Notes: generated by a model from the letters alone, not told the origin. A stretch of DNA of 64,000 bases from Candidatus Melainabacteria bacterium (GCA_003151275.1 PLXC01000013.1:92787-156786), one strand, 5' to 3'. Counted from the first letter of the stretch, positions 1 through 9,146 are shown. Numbers and translations are program-made.

Positions 1-4
1 TTTT

Positions 5-77
5 CGCCTTGTAGTTCAGTGGACAGAGCAGCTCGCTTCTAACGAGAAAGCCCTTGGTTCGAATCCAAGCAAGGCGC
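5..77 (+). tRNA. tRNA-Arg (UCU)
   Basis: The cloverleaf folds by eye. A 7-bp acceptor stem (5-11 with 70-76) closes it, and the D, anticodon and T arms are all present. The seven-base anticodon loop at 36-42 has TCT at 38-40, which reads AGA/AGG. It is the first of six tRNA genes packed in 570 bases. The top pair of the anticodon stem (31/47) is a G-A mismatch. The last C of CCA is not clearly encoded. Confidence 0.9.
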
Positions 78-82
78 CCAAT

Positions 83-156
83 CCCCCATTAGCTCAGTGG
101 ACAGAGCACGATGTTACGAGCGTCGGTTGTCGCAAGTTCGAATCTTGCATGGGGGT
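83..156 (+). tRNA. tRNA-Arg (ACG)
   Basis: The acceptor stem CCCCCAT (83-89) pairs fully with 149-155. The anticodon loop TTACGAG (114-120) has ACG at 116-118, the usual inosine-modified arginine tRNA for CGN codons. CCA follows at 157-159. It lies 5 bases after the previous tRNA, so the cluster is probably co-transcribed. Confidence 0.9.
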
Positions 157-160
157 CCAA

Positions 161-233
161 CTTCCGTTGGCGCAATTGGTAGCGCAAGTTCCTTACAAGA
201 ACGAGGTTGAACGTTCAAATCGTTCACGGAAGA
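161..233 (+). tRNA. tRNA-Val (UAC)
   Basis: The acceptor stem CTTCCGT (161-167) pairs with ACGGAAG (226-232). The T arm GAACG/CGTTC is perfect. The anticodon loop at 192-198 has TAC at 194-196, which reads GUA. The top anticodon-stem pair (187/203) is an A-G mismatch, and CCA is not encoded. Confidence 0.85.
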
Positions 234-238
234 AATAT

Positions 239-311
239 TGCACAGTAGCTCAATCGGTAGAGCGCCCCGCCGTTAACGGGATTGTTATAGGTTCGATTCC
301 TATCTGTGCAG
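239..311 (+). tRNA. tRNA-Asn (GUU)
   Basis: The acceptor stem TGCACAG (239-245) pairs with CTGTGCA (304-310). The discriminator is G311 and CCA is encoded at 312-314. The anticodon loop CCGTTAA (270-276) has GTT at 272-274. The base before the anticodon is C271 instead of the near-universal U33, and the top stem pair (265/281) is C-A. The rest of the fold is canonical. Confidence 0.85.
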
Positions 312-318
312 CCAATGT

Positions 319-400
319 GGACGGTAAGCGAATTGGAAAGCGGCTTGTCTTGAAAACAGGTGCCCGAGAGGGTTGCAGGTTCGAGTCCATGCACCGTCCG
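319..400 (+). tRNA. tRNA-Ser (UGA)
   Basis: This is a class II tRNA with a long variable arm (about 361-373). The acceptor stem GGACGGT (319-325) pairs with ACCGTCC (393-399). The anticodon loop CTTGAAA (349-355) has TGA at 351-353. CCA is encoded at 401-403. Confidence 0.9.
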
Positions 401-495
401 CCATTTTTAAATCCACAAAAGTTGTTGGCTACGTCCAAGATACAAAAAGCAATTCCACAAATCACTTCCGAGAGGAAAACAAATAGTCCTGATCC

Positions 496-567
496 GCACG
501 AATAGCACAACGGTTGTGCAAGCGCATGATAAGCGCTCGGTTCTAGGTTCGAATCCTAGTTCGTGCA
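496..567 (+). tRNA. tRNA-Ile (GAU)
   Basis: The acceptor stem GCACGAA (496-502) pairs with TTCGTGC (560-566). The anticodon stem AGCGC/GCGCT is perfect around loop ATGATAA (526-532), with GAT at 528-530. The gap of about 95 bases from the serine tRNA holds nothing recognisable. It is the last gene of the tRNA cluster. Confidence 0.9.
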
Positions 568-933
568 AATCTTTAAATAGAGGTTAGATGCTTGGCAGGT
601 TTTTTGAGAGTTCCATTAACAGCTTGCGCAGGTCTGCCCAAGCAGCCAGCATGTTTCTTGGAACGTACAACTTATTTCAATAACTTAGTGAGTTTCAGGC
701 CAGACCTTTGCTACGGGGTTCTGCGAGGTGTTTACTGCTGGTTTCCTTGTCGGATTAGAGTTTGACGTTTTTGGCAGCGTAGGCGGTTGTCCTTGGACAT
801 AATTTTGCGAGGGTACAATTTGGTAACAAACGACCTTTATATTCTAAGTATCCCGAACCAAGGATTTGCCCGAAGTGATCTGCACCAAGCAGTTCGGTGG
901 TTCTGCGCGATGATTTTTTTGAGGACTTACCAA

Positions 934-1326
934 ATGCATAATTCAGAACAAGTTCGCGAGTTTTTCAGAAAAATGGCTGATGGACTGGTGCTTAACTCCA
1001 ACGGTCACAATTTACTAAATGGCTCAAAGGCTCTTCCTGCCGATCGTGTTAATCAAGAAACTCGAGTCAGCGAGCGCGTTCGGCAGTTCACCGATTTCGG
1101 CGTTGGTTTGCCACCCATGGCGCAAATGTAGGAAATCGCATACCAGTTCAATAGTCGCCGCAGTGACAATTCCAGAACTGTGAAGGACCTCTTTAGCACG
1201 TCTCTAATTCTCAATGGCAATTCGCAATTGACCTTGACGCGTAATATTCCGTCCCCGTTTTTTCCATTCGCTGGAACGTTTGGGCAGTTATATGCCACGC
1301 AGAACGCTGATCAAAGTGGTCCTTAG
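934..1326 (+). pseudogene. possible small gene interrupted by an in-frame TAG
   Basis: An ATG at 934 has a GAGGA-like site 9-10 bases upstream, resembling the leaders of the repeat-protein genes at 1666 and 9365. The frame runs 65 codons to TAG at 1129-1131, then stays open in the same frame for another 64 codons to a stop at 1324-1326. The second half reads like ordinary protein (a segment rich in S, N, T and L, then SPFFPFAG). No family is recognised. It may be a nonsense-broken gene or chance. Apart from this, the 571-1665 stretch shows nothing I can name. Confidence 0.25.
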
Positions 1327-1665
1327 CTTTTGGTCTGAAAAATAATCGTTTCGATTTTCAACGACGTTTTTGTAATTGTTTGGTAATGTTCCGGCCATAT
1401 CTTGAAATCAAGCCAGACGGGTAGTTGATACCACTGGTTGATGAATCCGATTTTCGAACCATGCCGGACGCGCGGGCTCCATCTCTCAATACCGCATTTA
1501 CCCTTGAGCGGATGGCGCTCGGATCGCGCTCCGTTCCCCAATACGGATTTACTACGAGCAGATGGCTCTCCCATTTGCTCATCATTCAATCGCATCTTTA
1601 CGGGCACCATAGCCGCGTATGGATTATTCAACACGGCTGCAACCACACCCACCGGAGGACTACAC

Positions 1666-2361
1666 ATGTCATTTGATCAATTCCACGAAGCCCCTCGTGC
1701 CCCTGAGAACAGGGCCGTCTTCACTGCCTACGACCCGCAAACTGCGCGAAGCACCACCATGCATGGTACCGGATATTCACTAGAGAATGCTAACTCAGAG
1801 CATGTGTCGAAGGGGTGGGTGACGAATCTAGCGTTAACCGACACATCGGGAACTGGACTGCTAAATCAGAAGAAAGCTTATGGCATTGGACAGGAGAACC
1901 GTGCCGTTGGACCCGACAATCGTGCCGAGGGATCCGAAACTGGAATACCTAAGAAGGGCGGCGTTGGACCCGACAATCGTGCCGAGGGATCAACTGGAAT
2001 ACCCAAGAAGGGCGGCATTGGACCCGACAATCGTGCCGATGGATCTGAAACTGGAATACCCAAGAAGGGCGGCGTTGGACCCGACAATCGTGCCGAGGGA
2101 TCCGAAACTGGAATACCCAAGAAGGGCGGCGCTGGACCCGACAATCGTGCCGAAACCGAGACTGGAATGCCCAAGAATAAGGCTGGAGCGGACAATCGAG
2201 CCGTCGAAGGATCTGAGTCGGGATCCAAGAAGAGCTCTGGCTTCGGACCGCACAATCGAGCTGCCGCCGATTCCGAATTCGGGCACAAGGAGTCGAACAT
2301 GGCGATGGCTAAACCATACATCACCATGGGAATACCGCTAGAACAGCTAAAGAAAGCCTGA
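1666..2361 (+). CDS. tandem-repeat protein with DNRA/ENRA motifs
   Basis: This is a 231-residue protein of unknown function. The ATG at 1666 is chosen over upstream in-frame codons because GGAGGA lies 7 bases before it. The N-terminal 75 residues are polar and already contain one ENRA. Residues of about 76-200 are a tandem array of about 19-residue units of the form GPDNRAEGSETGIPKKGG, five near-perfect copies followed by decaying copies (GADNRAVEG, GPHNRAAAD). It ends with a short non-repeat tail. There is no signal peptide or membrane segment, and the repeat is highly charged and probably disordered. The opposite strand is also open through the repeat only because the 57-base unit is a multiple of three. 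The family is not recognised, and the style resembles the repeat gene at 9365. Confidence 0.75.
   Translation: MSFDQFHEAPRAPENRAVFTAYDPQTARSTTMHGTGYSLENANSEHVSKGWVTNLALTDTSGTGLLNQKKAYGIGQENRAVGPDNRAEGSETGIPKKGGVGPDNRAEGSTGIPKKGGIGPDNRADGSETGIPKKGGVGPDNRAEGSETGIPKKGGAGPDNRAETETGMPKNKAGADNRAVEGSESGSKKSSGFGPHNRAAADSEFGHKESNMAMAKPYITMGIPLEQLKKA
1888..2270 (+). repeat. 57-bp in-frame tandem repeat array
   Basis: Copies of a roughly 57-base unit beginning GGACCCGACAATCGTGCCG recur at about 1909, 1966, 2020, 2077 and 2134, with degenerate copies to about 2270. One copy is 3 bases shorter (it lost a Glu codon). The near identity of the central copies points to recent expansion by slippage or recombination. 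Confidence 0.85.
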
Positions 2362-2368
2362 TCATTCA

Positions 2369-4164
2369 TCAAACGGATGGAATATCAAACCAGAAGGTAC
2401 TGCCTTGACCGGGTTCGCTTATGACACCAATAGTGCCACCATGTGCCTCCACCATGAGGCGAGCGATCGGCAGTCCCAGCCCAGTACTTTCGCGGTTTGT
2501 ATCCGGACGCTTTGGCGCTTGCTCAAATGCTTGGAATACTGAATCTTGATACTCGCCGGCGACACCTGGACCTTGATCTGTGATCATGACGTGCACAAAA
2601 GATCCCGAGATATTTGCAGAAACGACTACTGTGCCTTTCTTGGGTGAAAAGTCCACGGCATTTGCGAGCAGATTTACGAGTACCTGCACTAATCTGTCGT
2701 GCTCGCCGAGCATTTTGAAATCCTCATTCGGCACTGTAATTGTAATAGACCGTTCCAGGCACAGAGGTTGAACAGCTCGAACTGCATCAGCGATTACGTC
2801 GAGAAGCGAACAAGCAGTTTTTTCAACAGACAAAGTACCCGATTGCATTTTTTCAAAGTCGAGCAAGTCATTGATCAAGGCGATCAGACGACCAAGATTT
2901 CTCTCGGCACCATCCAACTCGCTTTCTATGTCTGGATTTAGTGCGCCGGCTACTCCACTCTTCATCGTCTCGATCGATGCCATAACAGATGTTAATGGAG
3001 TGCGCAGATCGTGGCTGACCATCGCGACGAATTCTTCTTTTAAGCGCTCTAATTCTTTGCGCTGAGTTATATCGTGAATGACGGAAAGAGAGCTTTGTCC
3101 GGTTGTGACCAATAAGTCGACCATAAAGTATCGACAAATTGATTGTCTTTTCGGTGCATGCGACACTCAAAGAGGTGCCCCGAGTCGGTTTCAGCAGATT
3201 GGCCGATGTTCTGTGTCATCAGATTCGCATCATCGACTGCTGCAAAAGATACGGCGGTTTTGCCGATCAATTCTTGCGGAGCATAACCCAAGGTCTGTAT
3301 GCTCGCCTCGTTAACCCGCAGAAAGAGCCCATCTCGGTCGATCGAACAAATGATATCCGCTGAATTTTCGACCAGAGCTTTTTCTCTTTCGCTGGCAACA
3401 GTGATCACTTCATCCACCTGATGTAAGACAGCATCCAACTCCGCTATCTCATCGCTCCCCTCCAGTGGAAGCTGCATGGTCTGGCGTTTAGACAATCTTT
3501 GACTGTTTTCCGCCACACGAGCGAGACGTTGTGCAACACTAGTTGAATACATCTTCGATAAAATGAAGGCAAGAGCGATGCTTGCTGCAATAGCAGCAGT
3601 CATCAAGATATTGATAAAAGATCGCCAAACCTGTTTTTGTTCGGGATTGCGACGGCGCGTTTCATTTTCTTGATCGACTACAGCTAAAATTGCAATGAGA
3701 AAAGCTTTCTCTTGCGGATAGCCGCTTTTCTCCATTTTTTGTCGATACGTATTTCTTTCAGCACCGGTCAACTGGTTCAAGATACGCCGGTTCTCGGACA
3801 TTGGTCCAGATGCCAAATAGATTCTGTGAACGTTTTCAGTTTGAACTTTATCCTCTGCCGTTAATTTCGCGAGTTTATCGATTTCTTTTTTCACATCAGC
3901 GATGTCGCGCTCAGTCATCTCTTCGCCCATCATGCCGTTTGATGCCTGGTACATGATTGCCGACATGGCACCGTTGCCGACGTTGTTTTCTATAAGCTGC
4001 ACTTGGGCAATCACGGTTTTGCTATGCGCTTCTCGTTGCGCATCTTGTTGCGCTTCAAAGAGCAAGACGAGCAAGCAGGCAACGAACAAGAGCTGACATA
4101 AGACGGGAAATGTGACCAGGAGAATGCCGCGAGTCCTCAGTCCCAAGTCGTTGATGCGGATCAT
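2369..4164 (-). pseudogene. sensor histidine kinase split by a frameshift
   Basis: Two frames together make one kinase. The N-terminal frame (4164 down to 3067) encodes a membrane segment near residues 13-35, a periplasmic-type sensor region, a second membrane segment near 185-205, a HAMP-like linker and a PAS domain. It stops shortly after DTLWSTYWSQPDKALF. The C-terminal frame (to 2369) supplies VIHDITQRKELE, the HisKA box MVSHDLRTPLTS, the N box NLLANAVDFSPKKG and the G boxes DQGPGVAG and STGLGLPIA. Joining the frames at about 3081-3095 needs one base inserted (or two removed). Its start overlaps the stop of the kinase at 4161-5984 by ATGA, so the two were translationally coupled. The architecture is the same as that neighbour, so it is a tandem paralogue. 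The break could be decay or a sequencing error. Confidence 0.8.
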
Positions 4165-5984
4165 GATTCCACCTCATCAAACTCGTCGAGGCGCAAGAAG
4201 AAGCGGCTGCCGCGCCCGGTATTGGACACGCCCGCCTGACCGTTGTGCGCTTCTGCGGTTGCCTTCACAAGCGCCAGTCCAAGCCCCGTACCTTTCATCC
4301 CCGTCGATGTTTTCGCGCGTGATTGTTTAAATTTCTCAAAAATTATCGACCTGTCACTTTCTGCAACTCCCGGTCCCTGGTCTGTTACAGCCAACTCGAC
4401 GAATGGTGACTGCACTTCAATAGATAGAGTGACTGTTGAACCTGGCGGAGAAAACTTGATTGCATTAGATAGAAGATTTGTCATCGCCTGTATCAAACGC
4501 CTTTCGTTGCCATTGACGACGGCGTCGCCATGCGGTCCTTGGATAGATATGCCTGAGGCTGTGGCGAATGATTGCACTAACTCTTTTGCCGCCACACAAA
4601 CATCATGAGCGCTGACGGCGGTCTTTTCGAGGGTGACGCCTGATTCCAGTTTCTCAATTTCAAGTAATTCATTGATCAGTGCAAGCAACAGTTTGATGTT
4701 TTCCAAAGCCCTCTTTACGATCACCAAAACCTTTTCTGAAAGGGGACCCCGCACACCTTCAAGAAGCAACTCAAATGAGCTTGATACCGAATTTAGTGGC
4801 GTGCGCAGATCGTGGCTGACCATCGCTAAGAACCGCTGCTTCATGCGCTCGATTGCTTTCCTGGCGCTGTCGTCGTGGGCGACGCAAGCATAGAATTTGT
4901 CTCGCTCAGACCATTTCATTGAAAGAAGCAAATCAAGAACGGAGCCGTCTCCCCGTGTCATTCTCGTTTCCAATTTGCTCTCACGATTTTGGTTACCTGA
5001 TTCAGTGTCTGTTTCAATAAATTTCCGCAACTGAGCACCATCCGCTGCAGGCAGAAACGAATAGATCTGCGAACCAATCAAGTCAGTTGGATTGTATTGC
5101 CAGATTTTGGCGCAAGGCAAGCCAACATCTGTGAATCGTCCACGCTTGTCCAGACAAAAGATGACGTCAGCAGCCTGATTGAAGATCGCTGATTCTTTGC
5201 GTCGTGTCTCAAACAGCATGTCGGCAGAGTTGTGCAAAATCTGATCCAGCCTGGCAATTTCGTCTTTTCCATCCATGTGTTTTGGCAGTTCTTTGTTTAG
5301 TGGAAGCAACTTTGCGTGTGCGGTTATAGTGGCAATCCTTTCCACAAAATCTTTGCTAAACATAAGCGCCAAGCCAAGAGCGACCAGTATATTGACGAGC
5401 AATCCGACAATTATTGCGGCAGCCAGGCGCTCGAAAAGCTCCTTCTGTATCTCCGGTGCTTTTGCCTGTACGTTATTTTCAGTCTGGACGATTTCAGCAA
5501 TTATCGGCTTTGATTCCAATAAAAGCGAAGTAATCTGATCGCGAAAATATCTAACTCGCTGCTCTTGAGACATGCTGGGATCGCGATAGATTTTGTTTGC
5601 CTTGATCGAGATCGCATCTGCTTTGTCCAGGAGTTCAAGGGCGCTCTGAATCTCACGCTTAATTTGCGGGCGCAGAATGGCAAGATCGCGATAACTTACG
5701 CGCGCCCTGTTTGTTTTGTCTGTGATGCGAACAAATTCCTCATCCAATTGCTGGTTCGTCAGTGAAGCTGATTGATCGCTGGCCAGCAGGGCAAAGTTGC
5801 GAACGAAACCCGCTTCCATGGCATGGATATCGAGCAAGATTTCCTTTCCTCGCTCCATGCGATCGGTCTCGAGATTCTGGTCGGCCACGAGCGCACCAAG
5901 GCTGAGCACAAAAATGAGCTCAAACAAGACGGGAATAGCTACCAGCAGGACTCCCTTATGGGCAATACTAAAGCTCTTGAGCAC
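4161..5984 (-). CDS. membrane sensor histidine kinase (PAS, HisKA, HATPase)
   Basis: This 607-residue kinase is intact. Residues 11-33 are a membrane anchor, 34-185 an extracytoplasmic helical sensor region, and 187-211 a second membrane segment. A HAMP-like linker and a PAS domain (about 265-370, ADVIFCLDKRG) follow. The HisKA box AMVSHDLRTPLNS puts the phospho-acceptor at His391. The ATPase domain has NLLSNAIKFSPPG, DQGPGVAE and GTGLGLALV. It is transcribed away from the response regulator at 6084, which is its likely partner. The signal is unknown. A close paralogue follows with a 4-base overlap. Confidence 0.9.
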   Translation of the reverse strand: MLKSFSIAHKGVLLVAIPVLFELIFVLSLGALVADQNLETDRMERGKEILLDIHAMEAGFVRNFALLASDQSASLTNQQLDEEFVRITDKTNRARVSYRDLAILRPQIKREIQSALELLDKADAISIKANKIYRDPSMSQEQRVRYFRDQITSLLLESKPIIAEIVQTENNVQAKAPEIQKELFERLAAAIIVGLLVNILVALGLALMFSKDFVERIATITAHAKLLPLNKELPKHMDGKDEIARLDQILHNSADMLFETRRKESAIFNQAADVIFCLDKRGRFTDVGLPCAKIWQYNPTDLIGSQIYSFLPAADGAQLRKFIETDTESGNQNRESKLETRMTRGDGSVLDLLLSMKWSERDKFYACVAHDDSARKAIERMKQRFLAMVSHDLRTPLNSVSSSFELLLEGVRGPLSEKVLVIVKRALENIKLLLALINELLEIEKLESGVTLEKTAVSAHDVCVAAKELVQSFATASGISIQGPHGDAVVNGNERRLIQAMTNLLSNAIKFSPPGSTVTLSIEVQSPFVELAVTDQGPGVAESDRSIIFEKFKQSRAKTSTGMKGTGLGLALVKATAEAHNGQAGVSNTGRGSRFFLRLDEFDEVES

Positions 5985-6083
5985 GACTATGCCTGACTAT
6001 GGTGAGATCGAGCGCACCGCCTTTTATAGCACAGTACCTCGTGTTAAACTGGCCGAGCCTCCTAAGCGAGCTGCTTCTGACAA

Positions 6084-6758
6084 ATGTCTAAAATTCTCCT
6101 GGTTGAAGATGACCTTGACCTCCTCAAAAGGGTAGGTGACTGGCTGGAGTTTGAAAAATATACGGTCGAGCGCTCCAGTCTTGGCTCTGACGCTCTTGAA
6201 AAATTGCTCTTTTATTCTTACGACCTGGTCATTTTGGATTGGATGTTGCCAGGAATTACCGGCATCGAAATTCTCAGCAAGTTTCGAGACAAGGGTGGCG
6301 TGACGCCAATCTTGATGTTGACGGGAAAAGACAAAATCGAAGAAATCGAAACAGGTTTAGACACAGGAGCAGATGACTATCTGACTAAGCCTTTCAATTT
6401 ACGCGAGCTGTCAGCTCGAGTACGCACCCTGATCAGAAAGAAAAGTGGTGTTTACGGGCAGACATTGAAGGTCAAAGATATCGTGCTCGATGCCACTGCG
6501 CACAAGGTGACCAAAAACGGAGTCGAGATCAAGCTTCAGCCAAAAGAATTTGCTATTTTGGAATATCTGTTGCGACACCCGAATGATGTATTTAGCATTG
6601 AACTCTTGTTGCAGCGCATCTGGCCATCAGAGTCTGAATCTACAGCCGAAACAGTGCGTGTTTGCATCGCACGATTGAGAAATAAGATCGACAGTCCGGA
6701 GGACGATTCAATAATCCGCACGGTTACCAGAATCGGCTACCAGCTAAATCAGGGCTGA
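6084..6758 (+). CDS. OmpR/PhoB-family response regulator
   Basis: This 224-residue regulator has an N-terminal receiver with the acidic pair at residues 9-10, phospho-acceptor Asp52 (VILDWMLPG), the conserved Thr in LMLTGKD and the Lys in LTKPF. The C-terminal winged-helix DNA-binding domain (about 127-222) has the typical ETVRVCIARLRNKI recognition helix and RTVTRIGYQL wing. It is divergent from the two kinases at 2369-5984, with about 100 bases between the starts. The two promoters probably share this gap, and the regulator may control it. Confidence 0.92.
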   Translation: MSKILLVEDDLDLLKRVGDWLEFEKYTVERSSLGSDALEKLLFYSYDLVILDWMLPGITGIEILSKFRDKGGVTPILMLTGKDKIEEIETGLDTGADDYLTKPFNLRELSARVRTLIRKKSGVYGQTLKVKDIVLDATAHKVTKNGVEIKLQPKEFAILEYLLRHPNDVFSIELLLQRIWPSESESTAETVRVCIARLRNKIDSPEDDSIIRTVTRIGYQLNQG

Positions 6759-6824
6759 CCTGCACCGTATCTGGTGTCGGTCAGCGCTCTAAGTATTCTA
6801 TCGGAATCCAAAGGCAGCTCGTTA

Positions 6825-7472
6825 ATGAATACAATCCTCTTGCTTGTAATAGCCTATTTCTCCGGTGCTTTGCCGATCGGGTATTGGCTGGTCAAATCCA
6901 CGAATGGGATTGACTTGCTCAAGGTCGGTAGTGGTTCGACCGGCACCACCAATGTCTTACGAGCCGCGGGCAAGGGGGCAGCGGCTCTAGTGTTCTTGCT
7001 GGACAACCTCAAAGGGTTCGTACCTACTTGGCTTGCAGTCTACTTCGTTCACCATGGAATGTTGCCGGAAATAGGTAATTCGTCATGGATAGTTTGTCTG
7101 GTCGCAATTATATGCATCGTCGCTCACAGCAAATCCATATTCCTCAATTTCAAAGGGGGAAAGGGCGCAGCGACAGCATTAGGCACGACATTTGCAATGA
7201 ATTATTTGGCTTCACTGACCTCGTTTTCTTTATTCATTTTGCTCGTTTATCTTTTTCGTTTTGTCTCTCTAGCTTCTCTGATAGCAGTCGGAACATCTGC
7301 ATTGGTAATGTGGTTTTTTTCGAGAGAGCCAAGTTATGCAGGATTCTGTGCGTTCGCTGGACTGTTCGTGCTTTATAGCCATCGTGCCAACATAAAACGC
7401 TTAATCGCCGGAACCGAGCCGAAAATCGGACAACGGGTCGAGCCGACAACCCCCCCCGAGAAGGCAATCTGA
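6825..7472 (+). CDS. plsY: glycerol-3-phosphate acyltransferase PlsY
   Basis: This membrane enzyme transfers the acyl group of acyl-phosphate to sn-glycerol 3-phosphate, the first step of phospholipid synthesis. It is 215 residues long and hydrophobic throughout with about five membrane spans. PlsY motif 1 appears as GSGSTGTTNVLRA and motif 2 as FKGGKGAATALG. A GTG at 6774 is in frame, but the ATG at 6825 gives the usual PlsY N terminus directly at the first membrane helix and is preferred. It starts 66 bases after the response regulator, on the same strand. Confidence 0.93.
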   Translation: MNTILLLVIAYFSGALPIGYWLVKSTNGIDLLKVGSGSTGTTNVLRAAGKGAAALVFLLDNLKGFVPTWLAVYFVHHGMLPEIGNSSWIVCLVAIICIVAHSKSIFLNFKGGKGAATALGTTFAMNYLASLTSFSLFILLVYLFRFVSLASLIAVGTSALVMWFFSREPSYAGFCAFAGLFVLYSHRANIKRLIAGTEPKIGQRVEPTTPPEKAI

Positions 7473-7513
7473 TCGCACTGGGGATATAATTGGTACAAAT
7501 AGGAGTATTCAGT

Positions 7514-7786
7514 ATGCATTTTTCAAAATTCTTAGTGGTACTCGGGCTGTTCATGGCGGCGGTTCAGCAAGCCCAAGCCGATATTGCACCTGATCCTAGA
7601 CCTCCCGGGACCGATTCAGCAGTGCTTTTTGTAGTGGCGGGAGTGTGCTTATCGCTCGCCATTGTCTTCTTTGGTTTGTGGTTTGTAAATTTGAATAAGC
7701 AAAAACGGGCGCAAACCTTAGCATCCCAAGAAAGAAGCATGCAAGCCACCAATGATTTCGATCCGGTCTCACACCAAAGCAGATAG
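7514..7786 (+). CDS. small exported single-span membrane protein
   Basis: This 90-residue protein has an N-terminal signal peptide (hydrophobic stretch after MHFSKF, likely cleavage after AQA), a short Pro/Asp linker, one membrane helix (LFVVAGVCLSLAIVFFGLWF) and a basic then acidic cytoplasmic tail. AGGAG lies 8 bases before the ATG at 7514. The gene overlaps the start of the next one by 35 bases, so the three genes from 7514 to 9146 form an operon. No family is recognised. Confidence 0.75.
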   Translation: MHFSKFLVVLGLFMAAVQQAQADIAPDPRPPGTDSAVLFVVAGVCLSLAIVFFGLWFVNLNKQKRAQTLASQERSMQATNDFDPVSHQSR

Positions 7787-8756
7787 AACCGCGGAGTTTG
7801 CGGTCTGTTTTTTTGGACTCACATTTGCGGCGGCGACGCTGGCGATGTGTGCGCCTATTGCCTTTTCAATTGCCACAGTATTCCTCTTCGCCGGTCCGCA
7901 CAATTGGGTTGAGGCTCGATACTTTCTATCTCGCTTGCCGACTCGATTTGGTAAGTTCAAACAATTCTTTGTCTGGTCGTTTGGCGGACTGGCAGCACTT
8001 ATGGTTCTTTATACGACCCTGACTTATTTGTTGCACGCACGTTTAGTTGTTGGTGTCACAGGCAGTATCATGCAGGGAATCTGGAATTCCATGTTTGTAT
8101 TGTGGGTGGTTCGGCTGATTGTGATTTCCGGAGCCTGGAAGCAGGGGCGTGATTGGGGATTGGCGTTGCCGTTGGGATTGGTGGCGGTCGCGTTTGCCTG
8201 GTATTCTCCTTCGTGGTTCGGAATGAGTCTGATATATTTGCATCCGTTGATCGGTTTTTGGATATTAGACCGTGAATTGAGTCGCAGCCGTCCTGAGTGG
8301 CGCCAAGCGTACCACTTGTGTTTGTTGTCCATTCCGTTCTTCTTATTGACGATTTGCTGGAGCCTGCATGACTCAGCCTCTATTCCAATTGCCGATAACT
8401 TAACGCTGCAAATTACCAAACATGCAGGGTCCTCAATTATTGCTGGTGCGTCGTCGTATATGCTGGTCGCTATTCACACTTTTCTTGAGATGATCCACTA
8501 CGGAGTCTGGCTGATTGCCATTCCTTTCGTTAGCGCTGGTTGGCGAAATTGGCAACCAAATTCAATCCCTATCACGCATCGCTCATTGCACTGGAAGAAA
8601 TTGGTGCCTGGAATTCTCGCGGCATCCAGCCTTTCTGTCGTTATTCTATGGGTCTGCTTTGCCTTAAATTATTCCGTCACCAGAGATGTATACTTCACAC
8701 TAGCGATGGCCCACGTGCTAGCTGAGGTACCGTTCCTCTTGAAGACCCTCTCTTAA
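7752..8756 (+). CDS. polytopic membrane protein, unknown function
   Basis: This 334-residue protein has about eight hydrophobic helices. A short conserved-looking motif near residue 50 (GPHNWVEARYFLSRLP) sits between the first two membrane segments and has the look of an active or binding site, with His, Glu and Arg close to the membrane. I do not recognise the family. Its ATG at 7752 lies inside the upstream gene, and its stop at 8756 abuts the ATG of the next gene, so it is the middle member of a tightly coupled membrane-protein operon. Confidence 0.8.
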   Translation: MISIRSHTKADRTAEFAVCFFGLTFAAATLAMCAPIAFSIATVFLFAGPHNWVEARYFLSRLPTRFGKFKQFFVWSFGGLAALMVLYTTLTYLLHARLVVGVTGSIMQGIWNSMFVLWVVRLIVISGAWKQGRDWGLALPLGLVAVAFAWYSPSWFGMSLIYLHPLIGFWILDRELSRSRPEWRQAYHLCLLSIPFFLLTICWSLHDSASIPIADNLTLQITKHAGSSIIAGASSYMLVAIHTFLEMIHYGVWLIAIPFVSAGWRNWQPNSIPITHRSLHWKKLVPGILAASSLSVVILWVCFALNYSVTRDVYFTLAMAHVLAEVPFLLKTLS

Positions 8757-9146
8757 ATGATTGACGCGAAAGCTCTTCTACTTTGGACCGCCATTGGATT
8801 TGTCTTGTCCGTGCTGATCGAAACTCCTGTTCTTGTATTTTGTCTGTCAGAGCGACATTCTCTGCGTGATAAATTATTTGCAGGGGTTTGGTTGACTGCG
8901 TGCTCATATCCAATAGTGGTGTGGGTAATACCAACTTTTATCAATCCCATTGCCCACAAGGTTGAATACTTAATTGTGGCGGAGACCTTTGCTCCCCTCG
9001 TCGAGTGCCTGCTCTTCTGGATCGCCTTCGGAAAGCGTGAGGAAATCGGTAAGCCCACTTTTTATCGCGATATGCTCGCGGTAATTTTGGCCAATTTAAG
9101 CTCTTTCGTTTTGGGCGAATTTTTGAACGCTTTAAAAATTCTCTAG
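8757..9146 (+). CDS. small polytopic membrane protein
   Basis: This 129-residue protein has about four membrane segments (starting at LLLWTAIGFVLSVLIETPVL). The ATG directly follows the TAA of the preceding gene, so it is translationally coupled. No family is recognised. It is the last gene of the operon that starts at 7514. Confidence 0.75.
   Translation: MIDAKALLLWTAIGFVLSVLIETPVLVFCLSERHSLRDKLFAGVWLTACSYPIVVWVIPTFINPIAHKVEYLIVAETFAPLVECLLFWIAFGKREEIGKPTFYRDMLAVILANLSSFVLGEFLNALKIL

Noticed and set aside
149..510. Open frames on both strands across the tRNA cluster
   Set aside because: They run through tRNA-Val, Asn and Ser, have no ribosome site and no protein-like conservation.
1888..2270. 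CRISPR-like look of the regular repeats
   Set aside because: There are no unique spacers; units are contiguous, coding and in frame. The same holds for 10495-11215.
1878..2372. Long open frames on the minus strand and in the other plus frame through the DNRA repeats
   Set aside because: The 57-base repeat unit keeps any frame open once it lacks a stop. Only the frame starting at 1666 has a good ribosome site and a non-repeat start and end.
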